This document shows positions 35,531 to 44,602 of a stretch of 63,221 nt of DNA, one piece after another (position 1 is the first letter of the stretch; each line of letters starts with the position of its first letter). The notes under the pieces are model-generated. The model was not told the origin of the DNA and ran no database searches. It worked only from the letters and a program-made list of their open reading frames with translations. The stretch is taken from positions 1 through 63,221 of the forward strand of contig CACWVU010000010.1 of the NCBI GenBank assembly GCA_902764415.1, written 5' to 3'. This DNA comes from an uncultured bacterium (lineage in GTDB: Bacteria > Verrucomicrobiota > Kiritimatiellia > RFP12 > UBA1067). The position numbers and the translations under genes are program-made.

Positions 35531-36262
35531 ATGGACAGGAAGTTCGCCATACTCGGAGACATCCACTCCAACCTCGACGCGCTCAACGTCGTGCTGGACG
35601 ACTGCCGCGCCCAGGGTGTGACCGACTTCCTCTGCACTGGCGACGTCGTCGGCTACAACGCCTGCCCCGCCGAGTGCCTCAAGATCGTCCGCGAACTCGG
35701 CTGCCCGGTGGTGATGGGCAACCACGACCACTATGTCTCCTCGAGCCAGAACCTCGGCGACTTCAACCCCGTCGCGGCGGAGGTCATCCGCTGGACGCGC
35801 GGCAAGCTCAGCCAGGAGGAGCTCGACTACCTTAGCGGGCTCCCGTTCGTCGTCACCTCGATGGGCATCACCCTCGTCCACGCGACGATGGACTGCCCCG
35901 AGGCGTTCGGCTACGTCTTCGACCACCTCCAGGCCGAGGCCAACTTCATCCACCAGGTGACCCCGCTCTGCTTCCACGGCCACACCCACTGCCCGATGAT
36001 CTACGAGAAGCAGGTCTCCGCCGTCTACCGCATCGACGCGCAGGACTTCAAGCTGCCGATCGGGCGCAAGTACTTCATCAACGTCGGCTCCGTGGGCCAG
36101 CCGCGCGACGGCGACCCGCGCGCCGCGTACGCGGTCTGGGACCCGAAGACGCGGCAGGTGTCGTTCCGCCGGCTCGAGTACGACGTCGCGGCGGCGCAGG
36201 CGCGCATCCGCGCGGCCGGGCTCCCCGAGCGCCTCGCGGAGCGGCTGGCGATAGGGAGGTAA
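35531..36262 (+). CDS. Calcineurin-like metallophosphoesterase
   Basis: 243 residues with all metal motifs: GDIHSN (9-14), GDVVGYN, GNHDHY and HGHTHCP. This is the YfcE/MJ0936-like stand-alone phosphodiesterase type found next to housekeeping genes in many bacteria. Physiological substrate unknown. It lies 6 bp after ispD and 5 bp before the nucleotidyltransferase, in the same operon. Confidence 0.88.
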   Translation: MDRKFAILGDIHSNLDALNVVLDDCRAQGVTDFLCTGDVVGYNACPAECLKIVRELGCPVVMGNHDHYVSSSQNLGDFNPVAAEVIRWTRGKLSQEELDYLSGLPFVVTSMGITLVHATMDCPEAFGYVFDHLQAEANFIHQVTPLCFHGHTHCPMIYEKQVSAVYRIDAQDFKLPIGRKYFINVGSVGQPRDGDPRAAYAVWDPKTRQVSFRRLEYDVAAAQARIRAAGLPERLAERLAIGR

Positions 36263-36267
36263 GGGCA

Positions 36268-37131
36268 ATGCGCAAGGGAATCATCCTCGCCGGCGGCGCC
36301 GGCACCCGTCTCCACCCGCTCACCCGCGTCGTCTCCAAGCAGCTGCTGCCGGTCTACGACAAGCCGATGGTGTTCTACCCGCTCTCGACGCTGATGCTCG
36401 CCGGCATCCGCGAGGTGCTGGTCATCTCCACGCCCCAGGACCTGCCGAACTTCGAGCGCCTGCTCGGCGACGGGTCGGACCTGGGCATGAAGTTCTCCTA
36501 CAAGGTGCAGGAGGTGCCGAACGGGCTCGCCCAGGCGTTCGTCCTCGGGCGCGAGTTCCTCGGCGACGACGACGCGTGCCTGGTCCTCGGCGACAACATC
36601 TTCTACGGCGCGAACCTGCCGGTCCTGCTGAAGGCCGCCAACGCGAGGCGCGAGCCGACGGTGTTCGGCTACCGCGTGAGCGACCCGGAGCGCTACGGCG
36701 TCGTGGAGTTCGACGCGGCGGGCAAGGCCGTCTCGCTCGAGGAGAAGCCGTCGAAGCCGAAGTCGAACTACGCCGTCGTCGGGCTCTACTTCTACCCCAA
36801 CGACGTCGTCCAGAAGGCGGCCGCGCTGAAGCCCTCTGCGCGCGGCGAATACGAGATCACCGACCTCAACCGCGAGTACCTCGCCGAAGGCCGGCTCAAC
36901 GTCGAGACGATGGGGCGCGGCTTCGCCTGGCTCGACACCGGTACTCACCAGTCGCTCGCCGACGCCACTAACTTCGTCCGCGCGCTCATCGACCGCCAGG
37001 GCCTCCAGATTTCCTGCATCGAGGAGATCGCCTGGTGCCGCGGGTGGATCGACGACGCCCAGCTGAAGAAGCTCGCCGCCGGCTACGGCAAGTCGTCCTA
37101 CGGCCAGTACCTGAAGGGGCTCGTTCCCTGA
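36268..37131 (+). CDS. rmlA: Glucose-1-phosphate thymidylyltransferase
   Basis: 287 residues, the size of short Rml[15 protein letters not shown] at the N-terminus binds the nucleotide; [47 protein letters not shown] and [10 protein letters not shown] are characteristic. Makes dTDP-glucose for rhamnose and other deoxysugars. rmlB, rmlC and rmlD are not beside it. AGGTAAGGG precedes the ATG. Confidence 0.9.
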   Translation: MRKGIILAGGAGTRLHPLTRVVSKQLLPVYDKPMVFYPLSTLMLAGIREVLVISTPQDLPNFERLLGDGSDLGMKFSYKVQEVPNGLAQAFVLGREFLGDDDACLVLGDNIFYGANLPVLLKAANARREPTVFGYRVSDPERYGVVEFDAAGKAVSLEEKPSKPKSNYAVVGLYFYPNDVVQKAAALKPSARGEYEITDLNREYLAEGRLNVETMGRGFAWLDTGTHQSLADATNFVRALIDRQGLQISCIEEIAWCRGWIDDAQLKKLAAGYGKSSYGQYLKGLVP

Positions 37132-37132
37132 C

Positions 37133-39135
<2,003 letters not shown>

Positions 39136-39139
<4 letters not shown>

Positions 39140-39702
39140 CGCCTACCGCCAGCGCCATGCTCCGCGTCGGCGAGAACGATCTCGACGGCGTCAGGGTGGT
39201 CGTCGAGCGCAAGCGGGTGAGGCGGGTCAATATCCGCATCGGGCGGGACGGCGTGGTGGCGCTGTCGCTGCCGAAGTGGGGTTGCTCGCTCGCCTACGCG
39301 GAGGATTTCTTGCGCTCGAAGTGGGGATGGGTGGAGCGGACGCGGGCCGAGATGGCGTCCCGTCCGCCGCCCGAGCCGGAGGCGACGGAGATGGAGGCGC
39401 TGGAGCTGAAAGGGCTCATCGCGGAGCTGCACGGGCTCTGGACGGCGCGGCTCGGCGAGGCCGGGGTAGGCTGGTCGATGCGGCGGTTGCGCTCAATCTG
39501 GGGATCCTGCCGCATCCGCCGCCGGCATGTCGTCTACAGCCTGGGGCTGGCGCGCAAGGCGCGGGAGCTGGTGGAGTACGTGGTGGTGCACGAGCTCACG
39601 CACCTGCGCGTGGCCAACCACGGTCCGGACTTCCAGCGGCTCATGGACGCGCGGCTCCCGGGCTGGCGCATGCTCCGCCGCCGCCTGAACAGAGGACAGT
39701 AA
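39136..39702 (+). CDS. YgjP-like zinc metallopeptidase (DUF45/M48 type)
   Basis: 188 residues from a GTG overlapping the uvrB stop (GTGA). Active-site helix VVHELTHLRVANHGPDF with HELTH at 152-156, preceded by the conserved RSIWGSC segment and by the basic strand KRVRRVNIRIGRDG. Belongs to the YgjP/WLM-like family, predicted cytoplasmic zinc proteases of unknown substrate. Last gene of the secA operon. Confidence 0.85.
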
Positions 39703-39708
39703 CAAGTA

Positions 39709-39808
39709 AACAGCAGCCAGCAACCAATATCCAGCAACCAGTGAATAGTGGAATCATGTCCGTTTCCCACTGGACGCTGATAGCTGGTTGCTGGTTGCTG
39801 GTTGCTGA
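39709..39808. repeat. Inverted pair of heptanucleotide repeats (AACCAGC/GCTGGTT)
   Basis: The left arm holds CAGCCAGCAACC and CCAGCAACCAGTG; the right arm is GCTGGTT three and a half times (39783-39808), preceded by CACTGG. The arms are complementary and could fold over the 50-bp centre. The 39703-39893 gap holds no gene; the element could terminate the secA operon. Confidence 0.65.
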
Positions 39809-39853
39809 AATACTACAATTGATCAGCAGTCAGCGGAGAAACAAAAAATATGG

Positions 39854-39859
39854 TATAAT
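39854..39859 (+). promoter_or_regulatory. Extended -10 of the outer-membrane protein gene
   Basis: ATATGGTATAATACACCGC. Unlike most copies it drives a real leader of about 50 nt before the ATG at 39915 with GAAAGGA. Confidence 0.65.
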
Positions 39860-39914
39860 ACACCGCATAGTTTCCCACCACCCACCACAAAACATGAAAA
39901 CCGAAAGGATTGAC

Positions 39915-40820
39915 ATGAAAAAACTGCTGGTTGCGGCGTGCGCCGCGGCTGCGATGGCTGCCATCGCCGAGGAAAACAAGGACGCTCCCGAGGCTGAGAC
40001 CGAGTCGGCTCCTATCGTCTGGGGCTTCGGCAACTACGGTCTCTACTCCGGCTACTGCCTCTACGGCTCGCTGGTGAACTCCGAGCCCGTCGCCCAGGGC
40101 TACGCCGAGCTGAACTTCAACATCCCCGCCAACCTCGGCTACCTCGGCCTCGGCGTCTGGTCGAACTGCGACCTCACCCCGCGCCGCGGACGCGGCAACC
40201 GCGTGTTCATCAACTCGCCCACGGACGGCAAGAACCTCGTCGGCGGCTTCAACGAGTGGGACTTCAACGTCCACTGGGGCAAGACCTTCTGGTTCAACGA
40301 CGACCAGACCTGGGGCCTCGACTACCGCACCTGGTTCGTGTGGTACTGGTATCCGCCGCACGACGGCTATGGCCACACCCACACCACCTGGGACTGGGAC
40401 CACTCCTTCGCGCTCCTCAACCCCTACGTGACCCCGTACATCACCTGGGTGCGCGAGTACTCCAAGGGCGCGAACCTGCTTGAGTTCGGTCTCCGCCGTC
40501 CGACCGAGATCGACGCCGTCGAGGGTCTCACCCTCACTCCGTCCATCAACTTCGTCTGGCGCGAGGCACAGTACAACTGGTGCTTCCCCACCGGCTTCGG
40601 CAGCTGCCAGAACTGCAACTCCGGCATCGCCACGCTGCGCATCCAGCTCGACGCCAACTACCAGATCACCGAGCACTTCGGCCTCTTCGCCAAGATCGCC
40701 TACTGCTCGATCATCGACCCGGACCTTCGTCGCAACATCGACGACGAGCTCGACCCGGCCGCCTACGGCGCGACGAAGGACTTCGTGTGGGGCGGCATCG
40801 GCGTGACCTTCAACTTCTAA
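39915..40820 (+). CDS. Outer-membrane beta-barrel protein
   Basis: 301 residues from ATG 39915 (GAAAGGA 6 bp upstream); an in-frame ATG at 39894 would add seven residues. Signal peptide MKKLLVAACAAAAMAAIAEE. The mature part alternates aromatic and polar residues (FVWYWYPPHDGYGHTHTTW), with repeated short strands such as TPYITWVREYSKG, and ends in GGIGVTFNF, the C-terminal Phe typical of BAM substrates. About a dozen strands are likely. Porin or structural role unknown. Codon use is very regular (C-ending), consistent with high expression. Confidence 0.75.
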   Translation: MKKLLVAACAAAAMAAIAEENKDAPEAETESAPIVWGFGNYGLYSGYCLYGSLVNSEPVAQGYAELNFNIPANLGYLGLGVWSNCDLTPRRGRGNRVFINSPTDGKNLVGGFNEWDFNVHWGKTFWFNDDQTWGLDYRTWFVWYWYPPHDGYGHTHTTWDWDHSFALLNPYVTPYITWVREYSKGANLLEFGLRRPTEIDAVEGLTLTPSINFVWREAQYNWCFPTGFGSCQNCNSGIATLRIQLDANYQITEHFGLFAKIAYCSIIDPDLRRNIDDELDPAAYGATKDFVWGGIGVTFNF

Positions 40821-40848
40821 TGCGCTCCCGGCCCTCGGAAGGGGGACG

Positions 40849-42183
40849 ATGAAGCGAATTCTCAGAAACACGTTCACCGTCGGTGGCTTCACCGCGGTGA
40901 GCCGTGTTTTGGGGCTGGTGCGAGAGATGCTCCAGTCCCGGCTGATCGGCGCGGGCGTGGAGCAGAGCGCCTTCACGCTCGCGTTCGCCATCCCCAACAT
41001 GGCGCGCAAGCTCTTCGGGGAAGGCGCGCTCACAGCGGCGTTCGTGCCGGTCTTCAAGGGCGAGGTCGAGCGCGGCGACGTGGAGGAGGCGCGGCGTCTG
41101 GCGCGGATGGTGATGACCACGGTCATCGCGGTCCTTGGCGCGGCGACGGCGCTCGCGGTGCTGGCGGTGACCGCCTGGATGGGCTTCGGCGCGCATTCGC
41201 CGCGCGCGGAGCTGACGCTCAGGCTGGTGCGGATCCTTCTGCCCTACATGGTCTTCATCTGCGGCGCGGCGTTCGGGATGGGGGTCTTGAACTCGCTTGG
41301 GCGCTTCGCCGAAGGTGCGTTCATGCCGGCGATGCTCAACCTGGTGTGGATTGCCGCGCTCGGTCTCCTCTGCTTCTTCCCGGGGCTCGCCATCTCCACC
41401 CGCGTCGCCGTGGTCTGCTGGGCGATTCTTCTCGGCGGCGTCGCCCAGATGCTCTTTCTCATGCGCTGCATGGCGAAAAGGGGGTACTCTTTCCGCTTTG
41501 CGCTGCCGGATTTCTCCAACACGCGCTTCCGTCTGGTTTGGAAAAACACCTTCATCGGCGCGGTCGGGGCCGGGGCAATCCAGATCAACTACATGCTCGA
41601 CCAGGTGCTGGCGCAGTGCGCGGCGCCGTGGGCGGCCGGGGTGATCGGCTACGCGGAGCGGCTTATGGACCTGCCGCTCGGGGTCGTCGGGGTGGCGTTC
41701 GGCACGGTGCTCCTGCCGACTTTCTCCGGCTTCTTCGCGCGCGAAGACCACGCCGGCGCGCGGCGCGCGCTCGGCGTCTCGGTCCTCCAGATGCTCGCGG
41801 TGATGGTGCCGGCCTCGGTCGTAACCTTTTTCTGCGCGCCGTGGATTGTCGAGCTCATCTACGAAGGGCACGCGTTCGACGCGACGGCCACGGTGCGCGT
41901 CGCCCGGGCGCTTTCGGTCTACGGGCTGGGGCTTTCGTTCTTCGCCATCCAGAAGTGCATGATCCCGTTCTTCCAGGCGCAGAAGGACATGAAGACGCCG
42001 CTCAACGTGACGCTCGCGACGATCGTCCTCAACGCCGCGCTCAACGTCGCCGCTGTCGTCTGCCTGCCGCAGGAGTGGCGCCACGTGGGGCTGGCGGCGT
42101 CCACCTCGTTCTGCTCCTTCGCCGGATGCCTGCTGTTCGCACTTGCGTTTATCCGCCAGATTAGGTATAATACGCGCCACTAA
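40849..42183 (+). CDS. murJ: Lipid II flippase MurJ
   Basis: 444 residues, somewhat shorter than the usual 500-530. The N-terminus RILRNTFTVGGFTAVSRVLGLVREML is diagnostic; many hydrophobic helices follow, with the conserved NMARKLFGEGALTAAFVPVF and PLGVVGVAFGTVLLPTFSG. Flips lipid II for peptidoglycan. The last codons (RYNTRH) are encoded by the -10 region of the next promoter. GAAGGGGGA ribosome site. Confidence 0.92.
   Translation: MKRILRNTFTVGGFTAVSRVLGLVREMLQSRLIGAGVEQSAFTLAFAIPNMARKLFGEGALTAAFVPVFKGEVERGDVEEARRLARMVMTTVIAVLGAATALAVLAVTAWMGFGAHSPRAELTLRLVRILLPYMVFICGAAFGMGVLNSLGRFAEGAFMPAMLNLVWIAALGLLCFFPGLAISTRVAVVCWAILLGGVAQMLFLMRCMAKRGYSFRFALPDFSNTRFRLVWKNTFIGAVGAGAIQINYMLDQVLAQCAAPWAAGVIGYAERLMDLPLGVVGVAFGTVLLPTFSGFFAREDHAGARRALGVSVLQMLAVMVPASVVTFFCAPWIVELIYEGHAFDATATVRVARALSVYGLGLSFFAIQKCMIPFFQAQKDMKTPLNVTLATIVLNAALNVAAVVCLPQEWRHVGLAASTSFCSFAGCLLFALAFIRQIRYNTRH
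42143..42171 (+). promoter_or_regulatory. Promoter inside the 3' end of murJ
   Basis: TTGCGT (42143-42148), 17-bp spacer, TATAAT (42166-42171) in AGATTAGGTATAATACGCGCC. It drives the small basic protein, with a leader of about 40 nt carrying GAGAGG. Confidence 0.65.
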
Positions 42184-42217
42184 TTTCACCCCAAAAGGAA
42201 GAAACGAGAGGTAGAAA

Positions 42218-42433
42218 ATGGGTACTGGTCGCACACTACGCAAAGAATCGCATGTCCGTCCGTGCAAGACGCCGGCCGGCAAGGCCCGCCGTTCCAAGGC
42301 CCAGCGCGCAAGGCTGGTCAAGTTCGGCATGGACGCCGAGACCGTCGGCCACATGGGCGCGGAGGAAGTCCGCGTCCTCGTGCAGCGTCCTACGCTGGTC
42401 AAGAAGCTCGTCGCCAAGGCCAAGAAGGCCTGA
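42218..42433 (+). CDS. Small basic protein (71 aa)
   Basis: 71 residues, about one quarter Lys/Arg, with no acidic tail. It has its own promoter and an AACGAGAGGTAG leader, so it is probably well expressed. The composition (TPAGKARRSKAQRARLVKFG, then a C-terminus KKLVAKAKKA) suggests RNA or ribosome binding. PVC bacteria have a known conserved small basic protein family of this general look, but I cannot align it confidently. prmA, which methylates ribosomal protein L11, follows after 29 bp. Confidence 0.65.
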   Translation: MGTGRTLRKESHVRPCKTPAGKARRSKAQRARLVKFGMDAETVGHMGAEEVRVLVQRPTLVKKLVAKAKKA

Positions 42434-42462
42434 GCGCCTTCGGGTTCTCCCGGCCGCCGGCG

Positions 42463-43335
42463 ATGACCAAGGTCTACTGCTCGGTCCCCGAGCGCTGCGT
42501 AAATCCCCTCTTCGAGGTATTCGACGGAGGGGACTTCGTTTTGACCTCGTACCGGGACGTCGAGTCGCCGCTCGCGGAGATGCGCATCTACTTCGAGGAG
42601 GGCGATCCGCGGCCTGCGCTTGCGCGCGCGCTTGAGATCGTCGGGTGCGAGGCGGAGATCAAGAGTGAAGAGGTGGCCGAGGAGGACTGGCGTTTCTCCT
42701 ACCGCCGCCACTTCAAGACCGAGCTCGTGAGCCCGCACATCCTGGTGCAGCCGGAGTGGGAGCGCCTCGCGGTCATAAAGTTCGACCCCGGGCTTGCCTT
42801 CGGCACCGGCCGGCACGAGACCACCAAGGCATGCCTGCAGTACATCGACGAGCTCGCGCCCGCCACGAACCACGAATCACGAACCACGCCCCACGAATCA
42901 CGAACCACGAACCACGAACCACGAACCTCTTTCCTCGACATGGGCTGCGGCTCGGGCATCCTCTCCATCGCCGCGTCGAAGCTCGGCTACGCGCCGGTGC
43001 GCGGGTTCGACGTCGACCCCGACGCCGTCGCCGCCTCGCAGGAGAACGCGGCGAAGAACGGCGTGGAGGCGGAGTTCTTCCGCCATGCGCTCGGCGGTCG
43101 CGGCCAGGGTCCGCTCGAGTCGGCGGACCTCGTGGTCGCCAACATCCTCGGCCCGCTCCTCATCCGCTTTGCCGACGAGATCGTCCCCTGCGTGAAGCGC
43201 CATCTGGTCGTCTCCGGCATCCTCAACGAGCTTTATCCCGAGGTCCTCGCCGCCTACGAGGCGCGCTCGTTCCGCGAGGTTTCGCACAAGACGATCGGTG
43301 AATGGACCACCGGCCTCCTCGAGGTTGTGGTATAA
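42463..43335 (+). CDS. prmA: Ribosomal protein L11 methyltransferase with repeat insertion
   Basis: 290 residues. PrmA features: FDPGLAFGTGRHETTKACL, SAM motif LDMGCGSGILSIAASKLG, motif II near GFDVDPDAVAASQENA, and the catalytic-side VVANILGPLL. Between the GTGRH helix and motif I, residues 134-156 read as three heptads of the form T-[NP]-H-E-[SP]-R-T, encoded by a 7-nt tandem repeat. Normal PrmA has only a few residues there, so the frame was kept because nine 7-nt units equal 63 nt. The stop TAA lies inside the next -10 box. No obvious ribosome site; probably translated after the small basic gene. Confidence 0.85.
   Translation: MTKVYCSVPERCVNPLFEVFDGGDFVLTSYRDVESPLAEMRIYFEEGDPRPALARALEIVGCEAEIKSEEVAEEDWRFSYRRHFKTELVSPHILVQPEWERLAVIKFDPGLAFGTGRHETTKACLQYIDELAPATNHESRTTPHESRTTNHEPRTSFLDMGCGSGILSIAASKLGYAPVRGFDVDPDAVAASQENAAKNGVEAEFFRHALGGRGQGPLESADLVVANILGPLLIRFADEIVPCVKRHLVVSGILNELYPEVLAAYEARSFREVSHKTIGEWTTGLLEVVV
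42865..42930 (+). repeat. Heptanucleotide tandem repeat (ACGAACC) inside prmA
   Basis: Nine consecutive 7-nt units of ACGAACC, ACGAATC or ACGCCCC (63 nt). The same unit occurs at about 15738-15769 and at 57021-57034. Three units equal 21 nt, so multiples of three stay in frame. Confidence 0.85.
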
Positions 43336-43336
43336 T
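43331..43336 (+). promoter_or_regulatory. Extended -10 of mraY, overlapping the prmA stop
   Basis: GTTGTGGTATAATACGCC; the prmA TAA (43333-43335) is within TATAAT. The mraY ATG at 43344 is 7 bp downstream, so its mRNA should be leaderless. Confidence 0.7.
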
Positions 43337-43343
43337 ACGCCTT

Positions 43344-44450
43344 ATGCTCTACTACATCGCCGAAGTACTCAAGGGATACTGGGGGCCGTTCCGGCTTCTG
43401 CAGTCCCACGTCTTCCTCCTCGCGGGCGGCACCTTTGCCGCCGCGCTCGCGGTCTACTTCGCGCTGCCGCGGCTCTGGGACCGGCTGCCGCGCGACCGCG
43501 GCAAGGCGATCCTCGGCGACATGGGCGGCATGCGCAGCGCGGGCAAGCCGACCGGGGCTGGCTTCTGGGTCTCGCTCATCGCGCTTCCGGCGATCGTCAT
43601 CTTCGCGCCGCTTAAGCTCTGGGACATGGCGGCGATGCTCTCGCTCTACGCGGCGATGCTCTTCGGCTATCTCGACGACCGCGCGGCGGTTCCTTGGGGC
43701 GAGCTCAAGAAGGGGCTGCTGGACGCGGTGGTGTCGGTGGCGATCGCGGTCTTCGTGTTCCTCGGCCACGCCGAGCCGGTGGCGGGATCGTCGCCGGCGA
43801 TGATCACCTGGCTGCCGTTCGTGAAGGGCGTTTGGCTCGTGCCGTGGTACATCTACGTGCCGGCGGCGGCGGCGATCCTCTGGTTCACGATGAACGCGAC
43901 GAACTGCTCGGACGGCGTGGACGGCCTAGCGGGGACGCTCACGGTGATCGCGCTCGCGATGCTGGCGTTCGTCCTCTACGTGGTGGTCGGCTACCGGCCG
44001 GTCGCGCACTACTTCCTCATCCCGGTCTACGCCGAGGCGGCGCGCTGGGCAATCGTGGTGATGACGGTCGCGGGCGCGTTCGCGGGCTACCTCTGGTACA
44101 ACGCGGAGCCGTCGAAGGTGCTGATGGGCGACGCGGGTAGCCGTTTCCTGGGCATCCTCGTCGCCACCGCGTCGCTGATGACCGGCGATCCGCTCATCGT
44201 CCTCGCGCTCGCGCCGATCGTGCTGGTGAACGGCGGCGGCGGGCTCGGGAAGCTCGTCCTCCTCAGGCTCGCCAAGCGCTTCGGCTTCGACATCGGCGAG
44301 GGCAGCATCATCCGCCGCATCCGCTTCCCGCTGCACGACCACTGCAAGAAGAACCTCAAGTGGTCGAACGCCCAGGTGCTGATGCGCTTCGTGCTGCTGC
44401 AGCTGGTGGTGATGCCGGTGCTGCTGCTGGTGCTGCTCAAGGTGCGCTGA
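43344..44450 (+). CDS. mraY: Phospho-N-acetylmuramoyl-pentapeptide transferase-like protein
   Basis: 368 residues with about ten membrane helices. The MraY/WecA superfamily motifs are present: GKPTGAGF near the first loop, a DDR pair in GYLDDR, NATNCSDGVDGLAG near 183-196, GDAGSRFLG, and a final PLHDHCKKN equivalent to the MraY His box. The sequence is divergent (NATNCSDG replaces the usual N-x-TDG). MraY is preferred over WecA because of the length and the PLHDH box. It is not in a mur/fts cluster, which is unusual. Leaderless start. Confidence 0.82.
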   Translation: MLYYIAEVLKGYWGPFRLLQSHVFLLAGGTFAAALAVYFALPRLWDRLPRDRGKAILGDMGGMRSAGKPTGAGFWVSLIALPAIVIFAPLKLWDMAAMLSLYAAMLFGYLDDRAAVPWGELKKGLLDAVVSVAIAVFVFLGHAEPVAGSSPAMITWLPFVKGVWLVPWYIYVPAAAAILWFTMNATNCSDGVDGLAGTLTVIALAMLAFVLYVVVGYRPVAHYFLIPVYAEAARWAIVVMTVAGAFAGYLWYNAEPSKVLMGDAGSRFLGILVATASLMTGDPLIVLALAPIVLVNGGGGLGKLVLLRLAKRFGFDIGEGSIIRRIRFPLHDHCKKNLKWSNAQVLMRFVLLQLVVMPVLLLVLLKVR

Positions 44451-44467
44451 TCCCCCAGCCGCGGCGG

Positions 44468-44496
44468 TTGACAGACCAGGTGGGATTTGGTATTAT
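44468..44496 (+). promoter_or_regulatory. Promoter of the giant-protein operon 2
   Basis: TTGACA (44468-44473), 17-bp spacer, TTTGG then TATTAT (44491-44496). It is the same layout as the promoter of giant protein 1. Confidence 0.8.
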
Positions 44497-44506
44497 TCCC
44501 ACTGTG

Positions 44507-44602
44507 ATGACTGAAACTAACCTGATTCAGCCGGGAGCTGGCCTTTTGGCCGCCTCTCTCAGTCGTTCGCATACTCAAAATCCAACTGGAGGTGCCAGAT
44601 GA
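44507..44602 (+). CDS. Upstream ORF (31 aa) coupled to giant protein 2
   Basis: The ATG lies about 4 nt after the predicted transcription start. It encodes 31 residues beginning MTETNLIQPGAGLLAASL. The stop TGA (44600-44602) overlaps the start of the giant gene (ATGA), and the GGAGG ribosome site of that gene is inside it. This is a classical translational-coupling geometry. Confidence 0.5.
   Translation: MTETNLIQPGAGLLAASLSRSHTQNPTGGAR

Noticed and set aside
42865..42930. CRISPR array
   Set aside because: Units are 7 nt with no spacers, and no cas genes are nearby.
43344..44450. WecA/undecaprenyl-phosphate GlcNAc-1-P transferase
   Set aside because: The PLHDH box and length favour MraY; the divergence of the motifs keeps some doubt.
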